Shown here piece by piece: positions 54,801 to 63,903 of a stretch of DNA of 64,000 nucleotides (positions are counted from its first letter, which is position 1; the number at the start of each line of letters is the position of its first letter). A program made the translations under genes and the position numbers. The notes beneath the pieces are model-generated. The model searched no databases. It was not told the origin of the DNA and saw nothing but the letters and a program-made list of their open reading frames with translations. Source of the DNA: Anaeropeptidivorans aminofermentans (lineage in GTDB: Bacteria > Bacillota > Clostridia > Lachnospirales > UBA5962); assembly GCF_940670685.1 (NCBI RefSeq), contig NZ_OW711693.1, forward strand, positions 3,534,001 to 3,598,000. The letters are read 5' to 3'.

Positions 54801-56818
54801 GTATGGAGTCGTCTCTCACAGAGAGACGTGGATTGAAATGCCTTTACCGGCCGGCGAATGTCGCTGTAATGAGTCGTCTCTCACAGAGAGACGTGGATTG
54901 AAATTTGCAGCTCTTAATCTCTTGGCAAATATAGCTTTGTCGTCTCTCACAGAGAGACGTGGATTGAAATTGCGTCTTTTACCTGTAATACAAAATTAGC
55001 TCTAGTCGTCTCTCACAGAGAGACGTGGATTGAAATTAATGCTCTGGAGAGTATAAGTTCCCTAGCTGTAGTCGTCTCTCACAGAGAGACGTGGATTGAA
55101 ATTAAAAGTAGGGGGTCTGCTGTACTTATATCTGTGTCGTCTCTCACAGAGAGACGTGGATTGAAATTGCTTTCAGATTATATTGAAGATTGCCAAACTC
55201 GGGTCGTCTCTCACAGAGAGACGTGGATTGAAATTCTGTACCTGCGAAATTTACAGTTTTTCCCGAAAGTCGTCTCTCACAGAGAGACGTGGATTGAAAT
55301 CGTTTGGAACTTATCTTTTAACACAGTTAGACGAGTCGTCTCTCACAGAGAGACGTGGATTGAAATTGAATGTAGAAATGATAAACCAAGATAGTGTACG
55401 TCGTCTCTCACAGAGAGACGTGGATTGAAATTTCCGAAGGAAAACTCTCAGGACATGCGCTGCGTCGTCTCTCACAGAGAGACGTGGATTGAAATCCACT
55501 CCTTTAGAGACGATATCCGAACAGCTAAAGTCGTCTCTCACAGAGAGACGTGGATTGAAATAACGTCTCTTGCTATTTTTACAAGCTTATTCTGTGTCGT
55601 CTCTCACAGAGAGACGTGGATTGAAATTGTTTACGTTAAAACGAATCTGTCTTGGTTTGATGTCGTCTCTCACAGAGAGACGTGGATTGAAATCTTAGCT
55701 TTTATGATGGCTAACTTCTTCAGATCGTGTCGTCTCTCACAGAGAGACGTGGATTGAAATTAACTCTTCTTCCGGGGAAACCTCTGATAATCCTTGTCGT
55801 CTCTCACAGAGAGACGTGGATTGAAATATTCTGTGTCCACCGATTATTTATTAGGTATTACGTCGTCTCTCACAGAGAGACGTGGATTGAAATTTTTTAG
55901 TGGAAATCTCTTTATTATGAATAAGTCGTCGTCTCTCACAGAGAGACGTGGATTGAAATCAATGCCTTTTCTGCGGCTTCGCGGGTGTATATCGTCGTCT
56001 CTCACAGAGAGACGTGGATTGAAATCAAGGGAAATTATACCATAAAAAGAAAGGACCGTAGTCGTCTCTCACAGAGAGACGTGGATTGAAATATCTTAAA
56101 TAATTGACTTATCCCTGAAAATATTCGTCGTCTCTCACAGAGAGACGTGGATTGAAATTAAATCTTCTAGCGATGCCTCTGTCGAGATGATTGTCGTCTC
56201 TCACAGAGAGACGTGGATTGAAATTATGCTATCCGTTGATTGCTGATAGCTTTTTTCACCGTCGTCTCTCACAGAGAGACGTGGATTGAAATTAAATCTT
56301 CTAGCGATGCCTCTGTCGAGATGATTGTCGTCTCTCACAGAGAGACGTGGATTGAAATCTTATCATAGGCAAGTGTGGCTTCATTAGCCGGGGTCGTCTC
56401 TCACAGAGAGACGTGGATTGAAATTCTCGGGAGATGATGCATTTCTTCAACTAGCGTTGTCGTCTCTCACAGAGAGACGTGGATTGAAATATATCTATGA
56501 TAATTGTGCGCCTATAGCCTTTTTGGTCGTCTCTCACAGAGAGACGTGGATTGAAATATTTATCTTAATTTTATATTGTTCTACATTTTTGTCGTCTCTC
56601 ACAGAGAGACGTGGATTGAAATCTTTTCATCACCGTGAGTAACTGTATTTATACTCGTCGTCTCTCACAGAGAGACGTGGATTGAAATCCTACCGGCAGG
56701 GGAAATTGCCGGACCTATGTGGTCGTCTCTCGCAGAGAGACGTGGATTGAAATTCACCAGACCTTATGAGTTGTGCCGGATTTCTGGTCATCTCTCACAG
56801 AAATACGTGGATTGAAAT
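45842..56818 (+). CRISPR. Type I-C CRISPR array, 167 repeats and 166 spacers
   Basis: The 32-nt repeat starts GTCGTCTCTCAC and ends GTGGATTGAAAT; CGTCTCTC and GAGAGACG form an 8-bp stem around ACA. Counted by eye, there are 167 repeats with spacers of 32-39 nt, mostly 33-35. Nearly all repeats are identical. Exceptions are A for G at the first base of the repeat at 52502, one change at 56722 (CTCGCAGAG) and three changes at 56787, all consistent with the leader lying at the cas2 side. Several spacers are duplicated. Long reading frames here are repeat artefacts. Confidence 0.97.
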
Positions 56819-56842
56819 AGGTAAGAAATAAAGGAGTAGATG

Positions 56843-58060
56843 ATGTTACGCTGTGTCGTCTCTCGCAGGGAGAATAATATGAAGAAAATTACGGTATTTA
56901 TAGTAATAATTTTGTTATTGGCAGCCTGCAGAAGCAAAGACGCAGAGTTTGATGTTTCAAAAACCATGAAAGGAAAATGGGTGTCTTATATCAGCTCTAT
57001 TAACGGAGATTTAATATTAAATATTTATAATGACGGTGAAAACAAAAAGATGCTTATGTCAAGTGAAAAGTTCGAGCTTCAAGGCATTGTTCCCTTTTCC
57101 TGTGAACTGGAGGAGGACCATTTAAAATTCACTATGAATTCCGATGAAAGCCATCGCATTGCCATAGATCTTAAGATGACCGAAACAGGGGATTTAAAAG
57201 GTAATTTTACTCAGTACGGAAATACCAAAGATATATTTTTTAAAAAGATTTCGGATATCCCTGATGAATATGAAGCGCCAGATCCATTTAACAATATGAC
57301 AGCAGAAGAAAGAATTCATTTATTAAAGGAGTATAGCGAATATGAAAAAGGCGGTGAAAGGCCTCTATTTATAGTAAAAACCGGCGAAAAATTAAAATAT
57401 GAAGATATTATCAATGAATATGGCCTTGATGAAAAAACCAAAGGTCTTGAGGATACAGCTCTTATGATAGCGCTTTTAAACTGGGTATGCGATAATTTTA
57501 ATCATGACGGCTTTTCTGGCCTTCCGGAAAATTCGGATATCTCTGCCTTAATTGAATTCCATCAAAAAAACGACGGAATAAACTGCCGGGGGCTTTCATT
57601 AATTTTAGCTGAAATCCTCAGAGCCTACGGTATAGATGCAAGGCATGTTACCTGCATGCCTGAGGAAGAGCCTTTTATAGACTGTCATGTGGTAGTTCAC
57701 GCTTATTCAGCCGAACTTCACCAATGGGTAATGCTTGACCCCAGCAACAGGCTTATCCTTATGGACGAAGAGGAAAATTATATTGATCTTTGGTCCCTAC
57801 GGAACTCTTACATAGACGGAAGCAAAATTACGGCACTTAACTTAACAGGAAAAGATATTCAGGATTCAGAACTAAAATATTATTTGGAATATATGGCGAA
57901 AAATACATTTCGTTTTGAAATGGATTCTGTATTCGATTACGCTTCCGATGGGATGCAGAATAAAACAATATATAATCTCATACCAAAAGGATACAAAACT
58001 ATAAGAAGGGGAGCAACTGCCATAACAGACCCTGAATATTTCTGGGCTCTTCCGGAGTAA
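56843..58060 (+). CDS. Lipoprotein with transglutaminase-like domain
   Basis: The precursor has a signal peptide (KKITVFIVIILLLAAC) with a lipobox ending at Cys. An N-terminal beta-rich part (about 30-140) precedes a transglutaminase-like cysteine-peptidase fold: Cys in NDGINCRGLSLILAEILRAY, His in DCHVVVHAYSAE and Asp in HQWVMLDPSNR. Such proteins act on proteins or peptidoglycan at the outer face of the membrane. Two starts are possible: ATG at 56843 (AAGGAG 6 nt upstream), reading through a CRISPR repeat remnant, or ATG at 56879 with GGGAGA supplied by that remnant. The second gives a normal signal peptide. Confidence 0.85.
   Translation: MLRCVVSRRENNMKKITVFIVIILLLAACRSKDAEFDVSKTMKGKWVSYISSINGDLILNIYNDGENKKMLMSSEKFELQGIVPFSCELEEDHLKFTMNSDESHRIAIDLKMTETGDLKGNFTQYGNTKDIFFKKISDIPDEYEAPDPFNNMTAEERIHLLKEYSEYEKGGERPLFIVKTGEKLKYEDIINEYGLDEKTKGLEDTALMIALLNWVCDNFNHDGFSGLPENSDISALIEFHQKNDGINCRGLSLILAEILRAYGIDARHVTCMPEEEPFIDCHVVVHAYSAELHQWVMLDPSNRLILMDEEENYIDLWSLRNSYIDGSKITALNLTGKDIQDSELKYYLEYMAKNTFRFEMDSVFDYASDGMQNKTIYNLIPKGYKTIRRGATAITDPEYFWALPE
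56855..56873 (+). repeat. Truncated CRISPR repeat remnant
   Basis: GTCGTCTCTCGCAGGGAGA matches the first 19 nt of the repeat with two changes, then similarity ends. It lies 36 nt after the last recognisable repeat and within the 5' region of the next gene. Confidence 0.75.
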
Positions 58061-58221
58061 AGCCTTCAGCAAGCAGGCATAAAGCCATAAGTATAGCCAA
58101 ATATCTCTTTGTTACATTATATTGCCTTCAGCAGAAACTTCCTTTTTAAAAATGCCGCCATTAAAGATACCCGCCTTTTACTGATTATATTGTTCACACT
58201 CTGAGTAATCATGATTTTATT

Positions 58222-58351
58222 TATAGTAAATTTCACATAAGGATGTAATAAAAATCTATTTTTCATAAACGGCTTAAACATATGGAACCCCTATATTTAA
58301 GCCATTCAAAACATACGATTTTTATTACTGTTTAATTTGAAATTGACTATA
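58222..58351. mobile_element. MITE-like element, family A1 (130 bp)
   Basis: Ends TATAGTAAATTTCACAT and TTTGAAATTGACTATA; A1 stem ATAAACGGCTTAAACAT...ATTTAAGCCATTC. Confidence 0.85.
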
Positions 58352-58900
58352 GCCCAAGCTTTTTTGCTGTTTTGCAGATTTTCGTGAACCTTTCTTTTCC
58401 ATAGTCTTTATTGCGCTCATCAGCGCAGACGGTATATCCCATGCGGCGGCCCCTGCATTTAATTAGACTAATTTATACGGCAGGTCAATTATACCAAAGA
58501 CAGAGATACAAACAGCAATATAAATATTTGCAGTACCTTTTTCTTTGGCAGCTCTTTAAAAATGCTTCTTATACTGATTTAAATTTAAAAAACGCCTTTT
58601 ATTCTAAGGTTAAATAATTTTCCTTAGTCCTTATATTAAATTGATTAGGGGTAAGTTAATTTAATATCCTATTGTCTTTATCTATTCTTCTCCTAAGATT
58701 CATGCCCTTATACAAAGCTACCCTATGATTGACGTCTGTATTTTCTTACGGAATTTTGAAATACGGTTTGCACATTTTATCATAGGCCTTTTAACAAAAC
58801 ATCAGATATAATTGAAACTTTTCTTTCAGATTAATAAGCTTGCTTAAGCCGCAATTTTATTAAAAAATACTATTTTTACTATCATATCAATAAAAAAGGA
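58352..58900. other. Non-coding spacer
   Basis: The short frame at 58411-58617 has no ribosome site. No RNA gene was recognised. Confidence 0.45.
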
Positions 58901-58901
58901 A

Positions 58902-58938
58902 TTAAAAATAAAAAAGGACGGAAATATCCCCGTCCTTT
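58902..58938 (-). terminator. Terminator for the small minus-strand gene at 59073
   Basis: AAAGGACGG pairs with CCGTCCTTT. On the minus strand the stem is followed by a U-rich run (complement of AAAAATAAAAA). Confidence 0.75.
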
Positions 58939-59072
58939 AAATTGTTTATAAGATACATAATTTACCGGCTAAAGCATTCGGTAAATTTCAAAACCCTTTT
59001 TATCTGCCATACCATAAGAACTTAGCATATGATTCTTGCTTTCAGAAGCATGTCCAAATTTTTAATCTCATA

Positions 59073-59258
59073 TTATGATAAGTCTTCAATAAAGCTTTTA
59101 ATCTTTTGAGCGTGCTTTGCTTCGCTTTCTGCATATGCGTGAAAATACTTTCTCAAATGTTCACTATCCATATTTTCTGAAAAGTGCATGAAGTCACGGA
59201 CTCTTTCCTGTGTGTCTAAAAGGGTTTTCTTTAAATAATCCTGTGTAGACATTTCCAT
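59073..59258 (-). CDS. Small helical protein, unknown (61 aa)
   Basis: A 61-residue, strongly charged, helical protein with GAGGTGAT 8-9 nt before the ATG and a terminator about 130 bp downstream. It has several His/Glu positions (LRKYFHAYAESEAKHAQKIK) that recall one ferritin-like helix pair. No family is certain. Confidence 0.7.
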   Translation of the reverse strand: MEMSTQDYLKKTLLDTQERVRDFMHFSENMDSEHLRKYFHAYAESEAKHAQKIKSFIEDLS

Positions 59259-59487
59259 AGTATCACCTCAATATCTATTTTTGCTGAATTTCTTAATATT
59301 ATGCATTGGTTTATGTAAAATAAAAAGGCAGAAGCCATTTTCAGCACGAAGACAAATATTAGCCATAAGGACCCTCCCCTAAAAGCTCTACGGGCTTGCG
59401 CCTATATCCTTTTTTAAATTTCTTGGTATAAAATAATCTCCTCAGGGCCTATGATTTAAATCTTTTTTATACTTGAATTCATATGAA

Positions 59488-59570
59488 TAATAGCATCATC
59501 AATTGCCTTTCTCTTATCTTATGCCCGCTATAACCAAATACTGATAGGGTCATAAAACAAATTGACGATA
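59488..59570. repeat. Inverted-repeat element, family B, copy 3
   Basis: TAATAGCATCATCAATTGCC at the left and AAAACAAATTGACGATA at the right match the ends of the copies at 102 and 21428. Confidence 0.5.
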
Positions 59571-59622
59571 AATCATAAGCCCTGTGAAGAAAATAGTTTT
59601 TTCACACCTTTAGCAAAAGGCA

Positions 59623-59760
59623 TATAGCAAACTTAAAATGAAAGAGAAACAAAATCATATAGCTGCATTGCCTCAAAAATATACTGTTTTCGGGAAAACC
59701 TGTGTTTTTAAGGCTATTGTAAATAGGAATTTGTTCCTTCTTTATAAGAAATCTACTATA
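59623..59760. mobile_element. MITE-like element, family A2 (138 bp)
   Basis: Ends TATAGCAAACTTAAAATG and AAGAAATCTACTATA, with the A2 core ATACTGTTTTCGGGAAAACC and GTGTTTTTAAGG. Confidence 0.8.
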
Positions 59761-59782
59761 AAGCACCTTCAGCGGCAGCCTT

Positions 59783-59932
59783 TTATTTATTGCTTTGAAA
59801 ACCATCTTTTTTTATGGACTGCTTTTTAGCATTTTTTCCTTCACCATCTAAAGCATCGTTAGCAAAGGTAGGGCCGCCTTTAGATTTTTCCTTTCGTACT
59901 TCCTTAGGGTCAATTTGAGAATCTTTTGGCAT
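59783..59932 (-). CDS. Small hydrophilic protein, unknown (49 aa)
   Basis: 49 residues, MPKDSQIDPKEVRKEK..., rich in Lys and polar residues and likely disordered. The ATG at 59932 follows AGGAGG by 8 nt. It lies 25 bp after the 58-aa gene, so the two form a small operon. The composition recalls small DNA-binding or spore-core type proteins, but no family signature was recognised. Confidence 0.7.
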   Translation of the reverse strand: MPKDSQIDPKEVRKEKSKGGPTFANDALDGEGKNAKKQSIKKDGFQSNK

Positions 59933-59957
59933 AGTAAAACCTCCTGATTTATTCCTT

Positions 59958-60134
59958 TTAAATATCGCCCCTAAGCAGATTATCTGCGTAGTGTCTAAGG
60001 CTTTCAAAAGAATTTACATTGTTTCCCCGGGAGCTTATATGCTCTCTTACATAATCGGGCAATGAATTAAAAAAGTTTTTTGCTTCCGCATCGTCTTCCA
60101 AAAGGCTTTGCAGACTGCTGTATTTTGCTGACAT
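59958..60134 (-). CDS. Small conserved-type protein, unknown (58 aa)
   Basis: 58 residues starting MSAKYSSLQSLLEDDAEAKN, with FFNSLPDYVREHISSRG and SFESLRHYADNLLRGD. The pattern of short amphipathic helices and the LPDYVRE motif look like a small conserved clostridial protein. GAGGTGAT precedes the ATG by 5-6 nt. It is upstream of, and near, the 49-aa gene. Confidence 0.75.
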   Translation of the reverse strand: MSAKYSSLQSLLEDDAEAKNFFNSLPDYVREHISSRGNNVNSFESLRHYADNLLRGDI

Positions 60135-60511
60135 ATAATCACCTCATCAATAGAATTCGCATTATTTTAAGGATTATGCATGAAGCTTATATTTTTATAG
60201 TACTGTATATTAAAGCGTATTTGAAAAGTCCAGACCGGAGTCATTTTGCTATGGAAAAGAGACTTCATCACCAAAAGGTCTTTGCTTTACAGGTCGGTTC
60301 CAGCCTTAATCTGCTGTTTTTTTGATTATGCCAATCTGCAAAATACGCTATGCCGTCTTAACCCAGAGCGGCAAAACCTTATCTGATATTTTTAGTGTAC
60401 ATAAAAAGTACCATCAATACTTTCTGCAGTTTTCTCAAAGGGTTTTGTTCTGCAAGATACTGTTTATAATAATTAAATTCAAGACACATTCTTTGACCTT
60501 GCCACTTAAAA

Positions 60512-60754
60512 TCATTTTTTTATAAAACATTCTGTGGTTTGGCGATACACTGTAGGGATATTTAACGAAGATGAATTGGTGCCTGAAAAATCTAACCCTA
60601 AAGCATAATTTTTCCCATCAAATGGATTAAAATCCAAGTTACTAAAATCAAAATCTTGTTCAGTGTTTTTTATAGGTGCTGCCTGATTGATTTTATGAGC
60701 ATATTGTGATATTCTTAAACAGTTGGCAATGCCGATATTGTTTAGAACTGAAAT
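60512..60754 (-). pseudogene. Possible coding remnant, unknown
   Basis: One minus-strand frame is open for 80 codons from a stop at 60755-60757 to a stop at 60512, and reads like protein (NNIGIANCLRISQYAHKINQ, then DFDFSNLDFNPFDGKNYALG). No ATG, GTG or TTG with a ribosome site begins it, so it is more likely the 3' part of a degraded gene. Family not recognised. Confidence 0.35.
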
Positions 60755-61024
60755 TTATTTATTGGTATCCGTATCAGTTTAATTATCTTTTGGTTTCTTA
60801 AGATTTCAGATAATTAAATGAATAAAGCATGGATAAGGTTTCCAAAGAAAGGGGCGATGTTTTGTGAGAGCGATAAAATTAGATAGGGTGACAATTTCAT
60901 AGGGCATTATTTTTGTGCCGTAATTTACCTTTTTGTATTCTGACAAGCATATGGGCTATTTTCAAGCATACATACAGGGTGTGCTTTTTTTGTGCCCAAA
61001 ATTAAACCTTTATTGGGAGGAACT
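60755..61024. other. Non-coding region upstream of rsgA
   Basis: AT-rich; no hairpin or small gene is supported. The rsgA promoter should be here. Confidence 0.4.
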
Positions 61025-62071
61025 ATGATTAATATTGAAGATTACGGATTTGAATATAAAGATGTTATTGAAGCGTCGGATATTCCGGCAAGGATTACTG
61101 CAGTCCATAAGGAACGTTATACTATGGTCTGCAAATACGGTGAAATAAAGGGCATACTGAAATCAGGATTATATTTTAACGGTTCTTATGCGGATTTTCC
61201 CGCAGTAGGAGACTTTGTTTTAATAAATTACAACGATAAAGGCGATAGCCTTATTATTAAAACATTGCCCAGAAAATCTTATTTTACAAGGAGCAATAAT
61301 TTCGGAAAGCTTGGGGAACAGGCTATCGCCGCCAATTTTGACTATGTGTTTATACTGATGTCTTTAAATAAGGATTTTAATATCGCAAGGCTTGAACGCT
61401 ATATGGCGATAGCATGGCAAAGCGGCGGAATACCCGGGGTTATATTGACAAAGGCAGATTTATGCCAAGATGCCGAAAGCTATGTCGCCGAAGCGGAAAG
61501 TTCGGCCCCGGGAGTTGATGTTATCTCTGTAAGCGCCTTAACAAGAGACGGCATAGATCGGATAAAAAGCCTATTAAAACCCCGTAAAACGGCAATTTTT
61601 CTCGGCTCTTCAGGGGTCGGAAAATCTACTCTTATAAACTGCATAGCCGAAGAAGAACTGATGAAGACCGGAGACATACGGCAGGAGGATTCAAAAGGAA
61701 GGCATACCACCACTTACAGGCAGTTAATCATGACCAAGGAAAAATTCATGATTATAGATACCCCCGGCATGAGGGAAATAGGCCTATGGGATGCTATGGA
61801 AGGTTTAAGTGAAGCCTTTTTAGACATATCTGCTTTAGAAAAAAGCTGCCGTTTTTCTGACTGCACCCATACAAAGGAGCCAGGCTGTGCTATTATTGAA
61901 GCCTTGGAAAATGGAAGCTTAAGCCCTGACAGATGGAAAAACTATCAAAAACTTAAAAATGAAAATCTTCGAAGCGAAGACAAAATGGCCTATTTGAGAA
62001 TGTGGAGAGAAAAAATAAGAACCATGGAAAAAAGCCAGCGGCATGCCTATAAGAATAGAAACAAAAGATAA
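61025..62071 (+). CDS. rsgA: Ribosome small-subunit-dependent GTPase A
   Basis: The 348-residue late-stage 30S assembly GTPase has an N-terminal OB fold (about 15-80), a circularly permuted GTPase with G4 (ILTKADL) before G1 (GSSGVGKST) and G3 (DTPGMRE), and a C-terminal zinc site in CRFSDCTHTKEPGCAI. Length is slightly longer than the common ~300 residues, with a C-terminal basic tail (KSQRHAYKNRNKR). ATG at 61025 with GGGAGGA. Stand-alone gene. Confidence 0.95.
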   Translation: MINIEDYGFEYKDVIEASDIPARITAVHKERYTMVCKYGEIKGILKSGLYFNGSYADFPAVGDFVLINYNDKGDSLIIKTLPRKSYFTRSNNFGKLGEQAIAANFDYVFILMSLNKDFNIARLERYMAIAWQSGGIPGVILTKADLCQDAESYVAEAESSAPGVDVISVSALTRDGIDRIKSLLKPRKTAIFLGSSGVGKSTLINCIAEEELMKTGDIRQEDSKGRHTTTYRQLIMTKEKFMIIDTPGMREIGLWDAMEGLSEAFLDISALEKSCRFSDCTHTKEPGCAIIEALENGSLSPDRWKNYQKLKNENLRSEDKMAYLRMWREKIRTMEKSQRHAYKNRNKR

Positions 62072-62074
62072 TCA

Positions 62075-62108
62075 AATCCCCGGTGAAATTATTTTGCCGG
62101 GGGTTCTT
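62075..62108 (+). terminator. Terminator after rsgA
   Basis: CCCCGG and CCGGGG pair around TGAAATTATTTTG, followed by GTTCTTATTT. It lies just after the stop codon. Confidence 0.7.
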
Positions 62109-62616
62109 ATTTATATTTGTAAGTACAGCGGAAACATGTTACTATGTTTTATGAATATAAGGGATTAAGCATAAAACTTATGAAAAGCTTTAAAGAAGGT
62201 AAAAATCGATTCCATACAATCGCACTTCTTGATAATTTCATTAAAAAGTGAAGTTATCTACAGTAATTTGCTTAAACAATGAAAATATCAGATTGCCGGC
62301 TATTGCTGTAATTATGCAAGGCACGCAGACTTAATTAAATAAAGATAAAAATCTATTTTCCATGATTTAAAAAGATGGATTGACTTAGGAAATATAATGG
62401 AATTATGTTTTCATAATAAGAAATGCTGTGCGGAAACATGTAAATTCATAGAAAAGCTGTTTTACATAATATTATTTATACGAAGTAAAGATGAAAAGTT
62501 GTACAAGGATAGCTTGCAAATAGCCTTTTAAAAGGGCATTTTCTCATTGTTAACAAGCAAGTTCTTATCTTTGTTAATAAGGTTTATATTTTTAGGAATA
62601 TATTTATAAATGAAAT
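62109..62616. other. Non-coding AT-rich spacer
   Basis: No supported gene or structured RNA. Confidence 0.4.
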
Positions 62617-62727
62617 TATAGTAAATTTCCTATGAAATAATAACCGAATGATGTTGGCATTCGCCCAACAGGCATCATCTTCGAAGGCCGAAACCTGCAA
62701 CTATTGTTTCAGTTTAAATTGATTATA
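62617..62727. mobile_element. Diverged family A element (111 bp)
   Basis: TATAGTAAATTTCCTATGAA to TTCAGTTTAAATTGATTATA. The ends match family A, but the middle has GATGTTGGCATTCGCCC and GGCATCATC instead of the A1 or A2 core. Confidence 0.6.
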
Positions 62728-62759
62728 AACAAGCATTCATTTTTATCTGAATTATAGTA

Positions 62760-62897
62760 TATAGTAAATTTAAAATTAAATAGTAAGAAAGCCGTATATT
62801 TATGCAGACTCAAGAATATACCGTTTCCGAAGGAAACCTGTGTTTTTGAATCTATAGTGAATAGGTTTTGTTGCTTCTTTATGGGAAATTTACTATA
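62760..62897. mobile_element. MITE-like element, family A2 (138 bp)
   Basis: TATAGTAAATTTAAAATT to GGAAATTTACTATA, with ATACCGTTTCCGAAGGAAAC. Very similar to the copy at 16675. Confidence 0.85.
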
Positions 62898-62977
62898 ACC
62901 ATAGCTTCTACCTATATATTTTCCTTTGAGAAATGCAGGAGTAAACAAATCAAAATATTATTTTACGGAAGGGTCAT

Positions 62978-63841
62978 ATGAATAAAAAATATATTAAAGG
63001 GTATTTATTTGTATTCATAGCGGCGGTGCTCTGGAGCTTATCCGGCGTTCTTATAAAAACCGTTCATGCAAGCGCTATCTGGATTTCTCTTATACGGTCT
63101 GTTGTTGCTTCATTTCTGCTGTTTCCGTTTTTCTTGAGAAAAAAAGTTGAGCCTGTTAAATATCTCATCATAACGGGAGTATTGTATTTTATATTTATAA
63201 GCGTCTTTACCATAACCACAAAAATAGGAAGCTCTGCAATGGCAGTAGCCATGCAGTATTCTGCCCCTATATATCTTATGGCCTATGAAGCCATAAAGGA
63301 TAAAAAAATCCAGCCTCGAAAAATCCCTGTATTTATTCTTTTTCTTATAGGCATTATCCTATGTGTTTTAGACGGCTTAAATGCGGCTTCTCCTCTTTCT
63401 ATTTTAACGGGAATCATCGTAGGCATTTCATTTCTGCTATATAGCATTAATTTAAAAAACATAAATAAAGGCAGTGCTTTAGGAATTGTGGGCGGTGTAA
63501 ACCTTGTATCCGTAATATTTTTTCTTTCAGCGCTTCCTTTTGACCTAAACCCCATGCCTAAGGGTATATCCGATATTATGCCTATTGTTTTTGCCGGAAT
63601 ATTTATATCGGCGGTATCCTATGCCGTATATGGAGAAGGCCTTAAAAAAATCCCCGTTGAATCAGCTCTTATAATTGCAATGGCAGAACCTCTGCTGAAT
63701 CCTGTATGGGTGTATTGGGCAACAGAATATATCCCGCCTTTATTTACAATACTGGGCCTTCTATTTATCCTCATAGGGGTATGTGTATCTATTTATCTTC
63801 CTGGGGATAAGACAATCGAAAAGGAAGAAGAAATTATATAA
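62978..63841 (+). CDS. DMT superfamily (EamA) transporter
   Basis: The 287-residue membrane protein has ten hydrophobic helices in two EamA repeats (about 8-140 and 150-280); the start LFVFIAAVLWSLSGVLIK and AVSYAVYGEGLKKIPVESA are typical. EamA exporters commonly release amino acids or metabolites; the substrate is unknown. The ATG follows GGAAGG. An A2 element ends 80 bp upstream. Confidence 0.9.
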   Translation: MNKKYIKGYLFVFIAAVLWSLSGVLIKTVHASAIWISLIRSVVASFLLFPFFLRKKVEPVKYLIITGVLYFIFISVFTITTKIGSSAMAVAMQYSAPIYLMAYEAIKDKKIQPRKIPVFILFLIGIILCVLDGLNAASPLSILTGIIVGISFLLYSINLKNINKGSALGIVGGVNLVSVIFFLSALPFDLNPMPKGISDIMPIVFAGIFISAVSYAVYGEGLKKIPVESALIIAMAEPLLNPVWVYWATEYIPPLFTILGLLFILIGVCVSIYLPGDKTIEKEEEII

Positions 63842-63852
63842 AAACTAAAAAT

Positions 63853-63903
63853 ATAAAAGGCTTTCTTTTATGCTATTTGCAGAGAGAAGGCCTTTTATTT
63901 TTT
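63853..63903 (+). terminator. Terminator after the EamA gene
   Basis: ATAAAAGGC pairs with GCCTTTTAT, followed by a T-run, 12 bp after the stop codon. Confidence 0.8.

Noticed and set aside
46152-56642. Many 60-150 codon reading frames inside the CRISPR array
   Set aside because: They are translations of the repeat (recurring VVSHRETWIEI, SSLTERRGLK or FNPRLSVRDD) joined by spacers and have no ribosome sites.
45842-56818. Self-targeting spacers against genes in this window
   Set aside because: No spacer was seen to match the other genes or the MITEs by eye; a computed search of the full genome would be needed to be sure.
58411-58617. 68-codon frame after the lipoprotein gene
   Set aside because: Non-ATG start without a ribosome site and no family resemblance.
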